Below are positions 1 through 8,241 of a stretch of 64,000 nt of DNA, in pieces; position 1 is the first letter of the stretch; the number at the start of each line of letters is the position of its first letter. The translations under genes and the position numbers were made by a program. The stretch spans positions 132,464 to 196,463 of the forward strand of contig CALTUD010000002.1 in assembly GCA_943912335.1 (NCBI GenBank), in the 5' to 3' direction. The notes under the pieces were generated by a model, which was not told the DNA's origin, made no database searches, and saw nothing but the letters and a program-made list of their open reading frames with translations. The DNA comes from an uncultured Acetobacteraceae bacterium (GTDB lineage Bacteria > Pseudomonadota > Alphaproteobacteria > Acetobacterales > Acetobacteraceae).

Positions 1-2
1 AG

Positions 3-818
3 CGCCGGCGCATCGCCCACCTCAACGTCGAGCGCGCCGATCTCCGCCCCGATCCCGGCATCCCGGCTCTGCCGCCTTCGCTGGGGCGCGGCTATCTGCT
101 GCCGTTCCCGGTGCTGGATCCGGAGCGCTTCCGCACCATCGTCCAGCCGACCCCGATGGCCGAGCGCCAGGAGACCCTGCCGCTCCGCCTCGACCTGTTC
201 GACGCCGCCGGCAACAAGGCAGGCGAACGCTTCCTCGGCTGCCTGCCGCGCGACCACGATCTGGCGCTCGACCTCGGCGAACTCGGCGCGCCGGAAGGCC
301 ATGCCGAGCTGGTCTACGATTTCCGTGACGGCGGTTCGGCCGATGGCTGGCTGCACGCTCTGGTGCGCTACGAGGACCGCGACAGCGGCCACGTCGCCGA
401 AACCTCGTTCGGCGCGCATATCTTCAACACCGCCATGTGCTACCGCGACGAGCCGCAATCCTATGCCGGCCCGCCGCCCGGCCTGTCGACCCGCCTGTTC
501 CTGCGCCTGGGCGACGAGCGTCGCCGCTCCTTCGCAGCCCTGATGTATCCCGCCTCCGCCCCCTGGCACGCGCAGTCCCAGACCATGCTGCTGCTGCATG
601 ACGGCCGCGGGGAGATCCTGGCCGAACGCCCGGTGAAGATCGCCTGCTGCGGCTCCAGGCTGGTCTGGCCGCACGAGATCTTCGGCGAGGCCCTGCTGCA
701 TCAGGCCGGCCCGCGCGGTTACGTGCTCATCCGCGACGTCACCTGCCGCCTGTTCGGCTATCACGGCCTGATGGATGCCGAGGGCCACTTCTCCCTCGAC
801 CACATGTTCGGTTTCTGA
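3..818 (+). CDS. hypothetical protein, C-terminal part (5' end outside window)
   Basis: The reading frame is open from the left edge, so at least 271 codons are present and the true start lies upstream. I do not recognise the family. The product has no membrane segment and no signal peptide in the visible part. It looks like a soluble, beta-rich, acidic protein, with phrases such as SFGAHIFNTAMCYRD and RLFLRLGDERRRSF. GC-rich third positions and an intact frame support a real gene. A methionine at position 111 could be an internal start, but the frame upstream of it has the same protein-like composition, so it was treated as internal. No function is proposed. Confidence 0.7.
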   Translation, partial: RRRIAHLNVERADLRPDPGIPALPPSLGRGYLLPFPVLDPERFRTIVQPTPMAERQETLPLRLDLFDAAGNKAGERFLGCLPRDHDLALDLGELGAPEGHAELVYDFRDGGSADGWLHALVRYEDRDSGHVAETSFGAHIFNTAMCYRDEPQSYAGPPPGLSTRLFLRLGDERRRSFAALMYPASAPWHAQSQTMLLLHDGRGEILAERPVKIACCGSRLVWPHEIFGEALLHQAGPRGYVLIRDVTCRLFGYHGLMDAEGHFSLDHMFGF

Positions 819-1210
819 CGCGGCGCCGGCTCCCGCCGGCCGCGCTCGCGTCGTCCAGCCATCACGGCGATCGAGCGGGTGGGTCGGTATCCGACCTGCC
901 GGCGGGATTTCCGCGTCCCGTGATCCGCTGGCGCGACCAGCGGCGGTTTCAGCCGCGGCAGACGGGCAAGGTCCCGACGATCGTTCATGCCCTTGCCCGC
1001 GAGGCGGGAGAAAATCCTGCCATTCGGCGAACGGGCGGGCATCTTAAATGACAGCGTGAAACTTAATCCGCAACGGCCGGCGGTCGCGCCTGCCCGATTA
1101 AATTGCATGGTGATATTTAATCGGCTCGAACCGCCGGATCCGCGACGCGATCGAACATCGCACCTTGCGACCAGCCGACCCGATTTTCAGCTCTTGGGGG
1201 AAACCAGGGA
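819..1210. other. intergenic region between converging transcripts
   Basis: This 392-base gap lies between the end of the left-edge gene and the 3' end of tRNA-Val(CAC). I see no convincing gene; the short open frames here lack ribosome binding sites. Its one notable element is the AT-rich inverted repeat at 1094-1124. Confidence 0.5.
1094..1124. repeat. perfect 10-bp inverted repeat, 11-bp spacer
   Basis: Arms CCGATTAAAT (1094-1103) and ATTTAATCGG (1115-1124) are perfect complements, with arm centres 21 bp apart, about two helical turns. The arms are AT-rich within a GC-rich gap. There is no T-tract, so an intrinsic terminator is unlikely. A protein binding site or a weak hairpin between converging transcripts are both possible. 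Confidence 0.55.
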
Positions 1211-1285
1211 TGGTGGGCGCGACAGGGATTGAACCTGTGACCCCCGCCGTGTGAAGGCGATGCTCTACCGCTGAGCTACGCGCCC
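1211..1285 (-). tRNA. tRNA-Val (anticodon CAC)
   Basis: Read on the minus strand the molecule folds into a full cloverleaf. Acceptor stem GGGCGCG pairs with CGCGCCC, the D stem is GCTC/GAGC, the anticodon arm TCGCC-TTCACAC-GGCGG shows CAC, and the T arm is ACAGG-TTCAATC-CCTGT. The discriminator is A and CCA is encoded. Body and flanks are nearly identical to tRNA-Val(GAC) at 7381. Confidence 0.95.
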
Positions 1286-1356
1286 ATCCTCTGGTGTGGG
1301 GCGGGTTCTATGGGATTCGAGGGCGGGGGGCAAGCCCCCTCGTGGCGGTTCGGCGT

Positions 1357-2685
1357 TTATCCGTGCCCGCGGATCGCCTGGGCGAGTTCGGTGGCACGGT
1401 TGTCGGTCAGCGAGGACAGGAAGTCGTTGATCCGGCGGTAACTTTCCTCGAGACCGGTGCTCTGCGACGGCGCCAGCTCGCCCATCAGGCCGAGAACGCG
1501 CGAGGCGCGATAGGAGAGCGGATGCGCCGAATCGGCCGCCACCAGCTCCCGCGCGGCATTGGAGCAGGCATCCAGCAGCGTATCGACGGCGGCATAGGCG
1601 CCGATCTCGATCTCCATCTTGCGCGTGTGGGTGAAGATGCGCTCCCGGGCCAGGTTCTTGGCGGCCTGGATGCCGGCCGCGACCGGCTTGCTGCCGCTCT
1701 CGACCAGGGTGGAGGTGAAGCGGCCTTCCAGGATCGCCTGTTCGTGGGCGAAGAAGGCGCGCGCGCAATCCTCGATCAGCACGTCCACCGCCTTGCCGCG
1801 CAGCCATCGGATACGCTGCCGGTCGGTCCGGCCGATCCGGTGCAGGTCGTACTGGGCGCGCGTGGCCGCGGGCATGACGGAAAGAAGCAACTGCTCGACC
1901 TCGGAAGGGACGAGCAGGTTCATCTCGATGCCGTCCTCGATGTCGATGATGGCGTAGCAGATGTCGTCCGCGGCCTCGACCAGATAGGCGAGCGGGTGTC
2001 GGCAGAACACGCCCGGCTCGATCTCGATCAGCCCCATGGAGGTGGCGATGGTGCGGAACGGTGCGGCTTCGGAGGCGAAATAGCTGAATTTGCCCGGCTT
2101 GTAGCGGGGCGCGTGCAGGGCGGACCAGGGGTATTTGATGAAGGAGCCGAGCGTCGCGTAGGTGAGACGCAGGCCGACGCTGTCGACGAGGCTGGTCAGC
2201 AGGCGGAAGCCTTGCGCGTTGCCCTCGAAGGTCAGGAGATCCTGCACGGCGGCCGGCTGCATGCCGTCGAAGACCCCGGGGTCGCGCTTGGCGTACCAGT
2301 CACGGATGGCGAACTCGCCGGCATGGCCGAACGGCGGGTTGCCGATATCGTGCGCGAGGCAGGCGGCCTGGACGATGGCGGCGACGTCGGCGGCGACCAC
2401 GCCGTCGGGCAGCAGGCCGCGCTCGTGCAGATGCTTGCCGGTGAGTTCGCCGAGCGAGCGGCCGACGCAGGAGACTTCGAGGCTATGGGTGAGGCGGTTA
2501 TGCACCCGGTCGTTCTGCGGCAGCGGATGGACCTGGGTCTTGCGGCCGAGCTTGCGGAACGGCTCGGAGAAGATCAGCCGGTCGTGGTCCTTCTGGAATT
2601 CGGAGCGGGCGGTCTCGGTGCGGCTCGTGGTCTTGCGATCGTCGCCGAGTCGGGTGTCGTCGAGCAGCCTGGTCCAGCACATCAT
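1357..2685 (-). CDS. dgt: deoxyguanosinetriphosphate triphosphohydrolase-like protein
   Basis: 442 residues. Proteins of this HD-domain family hydrolyse dGTP or other dNTPs to the nucleoside and triphosphate in the cytosol, which helps balance dNTP pools. Visible signatures are the N-terminal RSEFQKDHDRLIFSEPFRKL segment (from about residue 28), the metal-binding His in NRLTHSLEV (H67) and the HD pair in CLAHDIGNPPFGH (H112, D113). Length is normal for type 2 family members. It lies 7 bases downstream of pncA and 3' of htpG on the same strand, so it is probably the last gene of an htpG-pncA-dgt operon. In-tandem ATG codons at 2685 and 2682 leave the start uncertain by one residue. Confidence 0.9.
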   Translation of the reverse strand: MMCWTRLLDDTRLGDDRKTTSRTETARSEFQKDHDRLIFSEPFRKLGRKTQVHPLPQNDRVHNRLTHSLEVSCVGRSLGELTGKHLHERGLLPDGVVAADVAAIVQAACLAHDIGNPPFGHAGEFAIRDWYAKRDPGVFDGMQPAAVQDLLTFEGNAQGFRLLTSLVDSVGLRLTYATLGSFIKYPWSALHAPRYKPGKFSYFASEAAPFRTIATSMGLIEIEPGVFCRHPLAYLVEAADDICYAIIDIEDGIEMNLLVPSEVEQLLLSVMPAATRAQYDLHRIGRTDRQRIRWLRGKAVDVLIEDCARAFFAHEQAILEGRFTSTLVESGSKPVAAGIQAAKNLARERIFTHTRKMEIEIGAYAAVDTLLDACSNAARELVAADSAHPLSYRASRVLGLMGELAPSQSTGLEESYRRINDFLSSLTDNRATELAQAIRGHG

Positions 2686-2692
2686 GGCGGGG

Positions 2693-3340
2693 TCAGCTTT
2701 CGATGGTGGTCGTTTGAAGGAAGCGGACGCCGAGGGATGCGAGTCGCGCCCGGGCGGCTTCGGCGGTGTCGCCGCCGCCGGGAAGCGGCAAGGCGATGGC
2801 GCGCGTGGCGTCCTCGATGACGATCGTCTCGAAACCGGCGGCGATCGCGTCCTCGGCCGACCATGCGACGCAGAAATCGGCGGCGAGGCCGCACAGGAAC
2901 AGCCGTTCGACGCCGCGTGCGCGCAGCCACCCGGCGAGGCCGGTGGAGCAGCGATGGTCGTTCTCCCGGAAGGCGGAATAGCTGTCGATGCCGGGATGGA
3001 AGCCCTTGCGGATGATCAGCGAGATCCGGGCCTGATCGAGCGCCGGATGGAGGGCGGCGCCGGCGCTGTTCTGGATGGCGTGGTCCGGCCAGAGGATCTG
3101 CGGACCGTAGGGCAACTCGATCGTGTCGCCGGGGACGCGGCCCGGATGGGCGCTGGCGAACGAACCATGGCCCTCGGGGTGCCAATCCTGGGTGGCGAAG
3201 GCGGCGGGGAAGTGCGGCAGCAGCCGGTTGATCACCGGCACCACCGCATCGCCGTCCGGGACCGGGAGTTCGCCGCCCGGCATGAAGGTCGGCTGCACAT
3301 CGACGACGCCAAGCATGTCGGTGGCAGGATCGATCCTCAT
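2693..3340 (-). CDS. pncA: nicotinamidase
   Basis: 215 residues, isochorismatase-like hydrolase fold. Nicotinamidase converts nicotinamide to nicotinate and ammonia for NAD salvage. The catalytic triad is visible: Asp14 in GVVDVQPTF, Lys112 in LIIRKGF and Cys157 in LAADFCVAWSA. The metal-binding D52-x-H54 of the TQDWHP motif is also present. The gene begins 16 bases after htpG ends and finishes 7 bases before dgt, so the three are probably co-transcribed. Length matches the bacterial PncA family. Confidence 0.92.
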   Translation of the reverse strand: MRIDPATDMLGVVDVQPTFMPGGELPVPDGDAVVPVINRLLPHFPAAFATQDWHPEGHGSFASAHPGRVPGDTIELPYGPQILWPDHAIQNSAGAALHPALDQARISLIIRKGFHPGIDSYSAFRENDHRCSTGLAGWLRARGVERLFLCGLAADFCVAWSAEDAIAAGFETIVIEDATRAIALPLPGGGDTAEAARARLASLGVRFLQTTTIES

Positions 3341-3356
3341 GCGGGCGGCGATTCGC

Positions 3357-5249
3357 TCAGGCGGCCGGCGTGGCCGAAAGGGCGCCGGCCAGCGCGTCGG
3401 CGACGCGACGGGCGAAGGCGGCCGGATCGGCCGGGGCCTCGCCGTCCTGCACCCGGGCGAGGTCGAGCAGGGTGAGTGCCGCGTCCTTGATCGGCTGGCC
3501 GGATGCGAGCTGCGCCGACAGGGCGCGGATCAGCGGGTGGCGCGGGTTGATCTCCAGGAACGGCGCGCCGCCCGGCATGCGCTGGCCCGTGCGGCGCATC
3601 AGACGCTGCATCTGCAGATCCGGGCCGGACTGCGATGCGGCCAGGACTACGGCGCTGCCGACCAGGCGGTCGGTGATGCGGGCCTCGGCGATGGCGTCGC
3701 CGAGGGCTTCCTTGATCGCCGGCAGCAGGGCTTCGACGTCGGCGGCTTCGCCCGTCGGTTCGTCGGTGAGCGGGATCGCGGACAGGTCGGCGAGGCCCTG
3801 GGTGACGCTGCGGATCGGCTTGTCGTCGAAGCGGTCCAGACGTTCCGGCCAGAACGCATCGACTTGATCGGACAGCAGCAGCACCTCGATGCCGCGCGCT
3901 TGGAAGCCTTCGAGCTGCGGGCTGCCGGCGAGGGCGTCGTGATTGTCGCCGACCAGATAATAGATCGCTTCCTGCGCGGGCTTCATGCGGCCGACATAAT
4001 CGGCGAGCGAAACCAGGCCCTCCTCGGTGGAGGAGCGGAAACGGGACAGGGCGGCGACCTCGTTGCGGTGGTCGTGGTCTTCCCAGATGCCTTCCTTCAG
4101 CACCGCACCGAAATTCTCCCAGAACGGGGCGTAGGTCTCGGCGTCCTTGCTCTTGGCGCGCAGTTCGCTGATGACGCGGTTGGTGACGGCCTTGCGGATG
4201 CGGGCCAGCACCGGCGTCGCCTGGAGCATCTCGCGCGACACGTTGAGCGGCAGATCCTCGGTGTCGACCACGCCCTGCACGAAGCGGAGCCAGGGCGGCA
4301 GCAGGGCGGCTTCGTCGGTGATGAACATGCGGCGGACATGCAGGCGCACGCGGCTTTCGCGAGTGGATTCCACCGGCTCGAACGGGCGCATGCCGGGCAC
4401 GAACAGCAGGGCGGTGAATTCGATCGTGCCTTCGGCGTGCCAGTGCAGCGTCGCCCAGGGCTTGTCGAACATGTGGCCGAGATGCTGGTAGAACTCGGCG
4501 TATTGTTCTTCGGTGATCTCGCTCTTGGGCTTCCGCCAGAGCGCCGTGCCCTCGTTGGCGGCGACGTCGCTGCCGTCACGGACGATGGTGATCGGCCATG
4601 TGATGTGGTCGGCCCATTTGCGGACGATGGTTTCCAGACGATAGGGCTCGAGGAACTCGTCCGCGTCCGTCTTCACGTGCAGTACGATGTCGGTGCCGGG
4701 CAGGTCGCGCTCGGCCGGGGCGAGCGTGTAGGAGCCCTGTCCCTCGGACGACCAGCGCCAGGCCTGCTCTTCGCCGACGCGACGGGAGGTGACCTCGACG
4801 CGGTCGGCGATCATGAAGGCGGCATAGAAGCCGACGCCGAACTGGCCGATCAGGCTCGGACGGTCTTCCGGCTTGGCGTTCTCGAGCTTCGCCATGTCCT
4901 GACCGAAGGCGCGGGTGCCGGAGCGGGCGATGGTGCCGAGATTGCGGGCCAGCTCCTCGCGGCTCATGCCGATGCCGTCGTCGGAGATGGTGAGCAGGCG
5001 CGCATCCTTGTCGGGATGGATGCGGATCTTGGCACCGTCCGGCAGCGCCTTGGCGGAATCGGTCAGGGCCTCGAAACGTCGGCGATCGGACGCGTCGGCG
5101 GCGTTGGCGACCAGCTCGCGCAGGAAGATTTCGCGTTCGGAGTAAAGGGCGTGGACCACCAGATCGAGCAGCCGGCCGACTTCGGCGCCGAACTCGTGGC
5201 GCTCCTCTCCGGGCCGGACCTGATCCTGGGTGGGGGCGTGATCGCTCAT
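3357..5249 (-). CDS. htpG: molecular chaperone HtpG (bacterial Hsp90)
   Basis: About 630 residues from the ATG at 5249, which is preceded by AGGAG about ten bases upstream; an in-frame start at 5303 would add a non-conserved tail. HtpG is a cytosolic homodimeric ATP-driven chaperone. The N-terminal GHKL ATPase motifs are clear: REIFLRELVANAADA, ISDDGIGM, and QFGVGFYAAFMIAD. The middle and C-terminal dimerisation regions follow at the usual length. It is the first gene of a tight minus-strand group with pncA and dgt. No sigma32-type promoter was identified with confidence in the short upstream gap. Confidence 0.96.
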   Translation of the reverse strand: MSDHAPTQDQVRPGEERHEFGAEVGRLLDLVVHALYSEREIFLRELVANAADASDRRRFEALTDSAKALPDGAKIRIHPDKDARLLTISDDGIGMSREELARNLGTIARSGTRAFGQDMAKLENAKPEDRPSLIGQFGVGFYAAFMIADRVEVTSRRVGEEQAWRWSSEGQGSYTLAPAERDLPGTDIVLHVKTDADEFLEPYRLETIVRKWADHITWPITIVRDGSDVAANEGTALWRKPKSEITEEQYAEFYQHLGHMFDKPWATLHWHAEGTIEFTALLFVPGMRPFEPVESTRESRVRLHVRRMFITDEAALLPPWLRFVQGVVDTEDLPLNVSREMLQATPVLARIRKAVTNRVISELRAKSKDAETYAPFWENFGAVLKEGIWEDHDHRNEVAALSRFRSSTEEGLVSLADYVGRMKPAQEAIYYLVGDNHDALAGSPQLEGFQARGIEVLLLSDQVDAFWPERLDRFDDKPIRSVTQGLADLSAIPLTDEPTGEAADVEALLPAIKEALGDAIAEARITDRLVGSAVVLAASQSGPDLQMQRLMRRTGQRMPGGAPFLEINPRHPLIRALSAQLASGQPIKDAALTLLDLARVQDGEAPADPAAFARRVADALAGALSATPAA

Positions 5250-5325
5250 GGTCGCAACATCTCCTGATGGCGTCGCCGGCATCGCGGCGTGGTTGCCTGT
5301 CACAAAGGCGAACCGACCCCAACCG

Positions 5326-6150
5326 TCAAGATGGGGGCATGCGCATGGAGGCGAGAGCGACCGGTCTGGCGCGATAGGCGGCGAGGCTGCCGGGAACGAT
5401 GCCCATTCCGCCGGCGCCCGGCACGGTGATGGGACCGTTGCGGATGACGCGCCCGTAGCCGCCGAGCGGACGTCCGCCGAACGGCATGCTCGCCGCGGCC
5501 GATTGAGAGGAGGGCGCGGCTGCGGCGAAGGCCATGCCCGCTTGTGCGGCCGGATGGGGGCGTGGCGATTTCTGCGCTCTGGGTTCGCCTGCCGAATCTT
5601 CGGGTTCGGCCCAGACTTCGAGCACCTTGCGCTGGTAGTCGCTGCCGAGATTGGGGGTCTGCGAATGGTAGGCCGCCGCCGCGTGCGGCCAGCTTCCGGT
5701 CTGATGGAACAGATCGGTGAGGAAGGAAGCGGCGAACAGGGCGTTGGTGCCGGGGTCGAAGGCGAGTTCGAGCGTGGCGAAGGCGTCCGGGTGGAACATC
5801 AGGTTGATCTGGGTGCAGCCGACGTCGATCGAGCGGATGCCCGCGGCCTGGAAGGCGCGGGCCGCGGCGACTGCCTCCTGCTTGGTGTCGTAGTAATGGC
5901 CGACGCCTTCGGCGTTGATGGTCCAGGGCCAGGCGTGAACGACACCGTCGCTGGGATCGGCACGGCCGCTTTCCACCTTGGCGATGGCGCCGAGAAGCTG
6001 GTCCGGCACGAAGGTGGTACGCTCGGCGCGGCTGGTCGCAGCCTGACAGAGGGCGAAATCGCCGGGATTCGGCGTGGCCGCGGCCCGGTTCGGCCCGGCG
6101 AGCACGATGCAAAGGAGGATGGCCGACAGGGCCGACACGAGCCGGGACAT
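5326..6150 (-). CDS. exported lytic transglycosylase-like protein (SLT domain)
   Basis: 274 residues from the ATG at 6150, chosen because it gives a clean signal peptide (about residues 1-25, ending GPNRAAA). The mature part resembles the soluble lytic transglycosylase family, which cleaves the MurNAc-GlcNAc bond of peptidoglycan in the periplasm. The candidate catalytic Glu lies in IAKVESGR, followed by PWTINAEG, IDVGCTQIN and AAAYHS segments typical of the SLT fold. The C-terminal 90 residues are Pro/Ala/Gly-rich and probably unstructured. Longer upstream starts exist but would put the hydrophobic segment inside the protein. It is separated from htpG by 76 bases and may have its own promoter. 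Confidence 0.85.
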   Translation of the reverse strand: MSRLVSALSAILLCIVLAGPNRAAATPNPGDFALCQAATSRAERTTFVPDQLLGAIAKVESGRADPSDGVVHAWPWTINAEGVGHYYDTKQEAVAAARAFQAAGIRSIDVGCTQINLMFHPDAFATLELAFDPGTNALFAASFLTDLFHQTGSWPHAAAAYHSQTPNLGSDYQRKVLEVWAEPEDSAGEPRAQKSPRPHPAAQAGMAFAAAAPSSQSAAASMPFGGRPLGGYGRVIRNGPITVPGAGGMGIVPGSLAAYRARPVALASMRMPPS

Positions 6151-6254
6151 GGAGAAGGAGCATAGCGGGCGATGGTTAACGAACCGCGAACGTGCGTGCG
6201 CGGGCCGAAGGAGTCGTTCCGGCATGGAATGTTTTGTGCGGCGCAAAAAACGTG

Positions 6255-6283
6255 TTGACCGGAACGCGCCGTCGCCCTATATG
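6255..6283 (+). promoter_or_regulatory. sigma70-like promoter of putative sRNA
   Basis: TTGACC (6255-6260) and TATATG (6278-6283) are separated by exactly 17 bases, a near-consensus housekeeping promoter. It points away from the transglycosylase gene and into the short unit ending in the terminator at 6341-6368. Confidence 0.7.
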
Positions 6284-6288
6284 TGTCT

Positions 6289-6368
6289 TCAGCGGCGCTG
6301 CTTTGGCGCGCTGCTTCTTGGACGTTTCCTCCCTAAACTTGGCGGTGCTTCTGCACCGCCTTTTTTTT
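6289..6368 (+). ncRNA. putative small RNA with anti-Shine-Dalgarno-type motif
   Basis: A strong promoter (6255-6283) is followed about 80 bases later by a strong intrinsic terminator (6341-6368), with no open reading frame between them. The predicted transcript of about 80 nt has a G/C-rich 5' part and then a pyrimidine-rich, probably single-stranded stretch TTTCCTCCC (about 6326-6334). That stretch could pair with ribosome binding sites. CCUCC-containing sRNAs are common in alphaproteobacteria, but I cannot assign this one to a named family. Transcription start is inferred from the -10 position. Confidence 0.6.
6341..6368 (+). terminator. intrinsic terminator of putative sRNA
   Basis: Perfect 8-bp stem GGCGGTGC / GCACCGCC with a TTCT loop, followed directly by eight T residues. 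It ends the short plus-strand unit and lies just past the end of the opposing amidohydrolase gene. Confidence 0.85.
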
Positions 6369-6383
6369 GCCCGAATGCCTGGA

Positions 6384-7262
6384 TCAGGCGGTCGGGAGGG
6401 ATCGGGCGGTATCGCCCAGGGTCCGCAGCAGCCCGTCCAGGGTATGCCGCACCGCGTCGAAGCCATGGCGTTTCCTGTAGGTCTGCTGATCCAGATAGAG
6501 CCGGCGGGAAATCTCGATCTGAAGTGCATGACGGTTGCGGCGCGGACGCCCGTAGAAGCGGGTGACGTAGCCGCCGGCATAGGGATCGTTGCGCCGGACG
6601 CTGTAGCCGTTCCGTTCCAGGAACTGATGCGCGGCACGGGTGAGGAACGGGTGGCAGGCGCTGCCGTGCGCGTCGCCCAGCACGAAATCGGGTTCGTGCC
6701 GATTGAGCGAGTCCTCGGCCGGCATGGAATGGCAATCGATCAGCACCGCGCGGCCGAAACGATCCTTCGTTCGCCGGATCAGCGCGGCCAGCTCGGCGTG
6801 ATAGGGCTCCCAGCAGGTGCGGATGCGGTGTTCGGCGTCGGCGAACCGGAGCTTGTCGTTGTAGATCGGCTGACCGGAGGCGACCTGCCGCGCGATGGTG
6901 CCGAAGCCGGCTCCGACGCGGGCGGTGCGCGTGTTGCACCAATCCGGCAGCGTATCGGCGAACATGGCGGGGTCGAGTTCCCATTGTTCGCGGTTCACGT
7001 CGCAGAAGGCGCGTGGGAAATCGGCCAGCAGGAGGGGAAAGCCGTTGGCCGTGGTGCCTGCGAGCAGTTCGTCGACGAGACAATCCTCGCTGCGCCGGAG
7101 CGTATGGGCGTCGAGGCGGGAGGCGGCCAGGAAGTCGCTGGAATAGAGCCGCCCGGAATGCGGCGAGGCGACGACCAGCGGGACGGTCTGGGTCTCGGGC
7201 TGGACGACGCGGAATTGCAGTTCCGACAGGGCGGGTTCGGAAGGCTGCAGAAGGGCGGTCAT
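6384..7262 (-). CDS. N-formylglutamate amidohydrolase family protein
   Basis: About 292 residues from the ATG at 7262; a GTG at 7286 is an alternative. The protein matches the FGase (HutG-like, PF05013-type) family, which removes formate from N-formyl amino acids such as N-formylglutamate in histidine degradation. Visible features are VASPHSGRLY near the N terminus, a FCDVNRE segment, IDCHSMPAE and the C-terminal ALQIEISRRLYLD; these supply the zinc-binding His/Glu residues expected of the fold. No other hut gene is nearby, so the substrate in vivo is uncertain. It converges with the putative sRNA. Confidence 0.85.
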   Translation of the reverse strand: MTALLQPSEPALSELQFRVVQPETQTVPLVVASPHSGRLYSSDFLAASRLDAHTLRRSEDCLVDELLAGTTANGFPLLLADFPRAFCDVNREQWELDPAMFADTLPDWCNTRTARVGAGFGTIARQVASGQPIYNDKLRFADAEHRIRTCWEPYHAELAALIRRTKDRFGRAVLIDCHSMPAEDSLNRHEPDFVLGDAHGSACHPFLTRAAHQFLERNGYSVRRNDPYAGGYVTRFYGRPRRNRHALQIEISRRLYLDQQTYRKRHGFDAVRHTLDGLLRTLGDTARSLPTA

Positions 7263-7380
7263 GCCGCCATTCTCGTTCCGGCGCACGATCCTGTCACGTC
7301 ATTCGTCCGTCATGAGAAAGAAACGGGACGGGCGGGCTTGCGTGGGGGCGGAGAGGGGGCTAAGAAGCGCGCCGACGGAT

Positions 7381-7456
7381 GGGCGCGTAGCTCAGCGGTA
7401 GTAGCACTACCTTGACATGGTAGGGGTCACAGGTTCAATCCCTGTCGCGCCCACCA
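7381..7456 (+). tRNA. tRNA-Val (anticodon GAC)
   Basis: Cloverleaf with acceptor stem GGGCGCG/CGCGCCC, anticodon arm CTACC-TTGACAT-GGTAG (GAC), T arm ACAGG-TTCAATC-CCTGT, and encoded CCA. Compared with the tRNA-Val(CAC) at 1211 it has one extra base before the 3' side of the D stem, leaving only three good D-stem pairs. Confidence 0.93.
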
Positions 7457-7612
7457 TCCGTTTCCAACAACCACAGTGTCTTGCCATCTTCATGCCATCC
7501 GCTGGTGCGGACGCCAGATGGCGGAATGGGTTGTGAATCCCACTACAGATTTGGGCACCACCCGGGCAGCTGTTCCGAGCGGTGAACCGCGTCGGCCACG
7601 ACGTTTAACCGG

Positions 7613-8110
7613 TCAGGTTTCGTCCGCGGCCATTTCGCCGGACGGAAGCGGACGGCTGGCATCCAGTGCGGCTTGCAGGATGTAGGCGGCGGCGAGTTTG
7701 TCGACCACCTCGCTGCGGCGTTTGCGCGTCATGTCCAGGTCGCTGATGAGCATGCGGTTCACCGCGCTCGACGAAAGGCGTTCGTCCCAAAGGGCGGCGG
7801 GCAGGCCGGTGTGGTCGGACAGATTGCGGAGCCAGTCCTTGGCCGCCTGTGCGGCCGGGCCGAGCGAACCGTCCAGTGAGAGGGGGAGGCCGGCGACGAG
7901 GCCGCCGGCATTCTCCTTGCGCGCGATGGCGGCGATCTCCTTCGCATTGGCGGCGAACTTGCCGCGTGGCAGGGCGGCATAGGAGGAGGCCAGCAGCAGC
8001 GACACGTCGGACAAAGCAAGGCCGATGGTGCGTGTGCCGAGATCGATGCCGAGCAGCCGCGAGTCTCGGGGCAGGGCGGCGCGCAGTTGCTGCATGTTGA
8101 ACAGGGGCAT
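7613..8110 (-). CDS. ruvX: putative pre-16S rRNA nuclease / Holliday junction resolvase RuvX (YqgF family)
   Basis: 165 residues from the ATG at 8110; a TTG two codons earlier is possible. The RNase H-like fold is marked by LLGIDLGTRTIGLALSD near residue 22, with the first catalytic Asp, then VAGLPLSLDGSLG, LWDERLSS and a final Asp-containing segment VVDKLAAAYILQ. The family acts in 5' processing of 16S rRNA and has also been linked to recombination. It is transcribed divergently from gatCAB, with about 130 bases between the two starts. Confidence 0.9.
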   Translation of the reverse strand: MPLFNMQQLRAALPRDSRLLGIDLGTRTIGLALSDVSLLLASSYAALPRGKFAANAKEIAAIARKENAGGLVAGLPLSLDGSLGPAAQAAKDWLRNLSDHTGLPAALWDERLSSSAVNRMLISDLDMTRKRRSEVVDKLAAAYILQAALDASRPLPSGEMAADET

Positions 8111-8241
8111 GGGCAAGGTTTATGGTCCGCCTGCATTCGGGCGACCAGGGGGCGACCGGTTCGGAGCCGCGCGATCGCGCCGTGTTTCCGCCGCCACCCG
8201 CGCACCGCGTGCACCCAGCAACAAAACGGGGACTCCGATTG

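Noticed and set aside
3123..5267. 714-codon plus-strand open frame opposite htpG
   Set aside because: It is the antisense shadow of htpG in high-GC DNA: Arg/Gly/Val-rich, no family resemblance, while the minus strand is a full HtpG.
5326..6150. Lytic transglycosylase as the lysis gene of the phage block
   Set aside because: It lies 6 kb away among host genes, on the other strand, with a Sec-type signal peptide and no holin.
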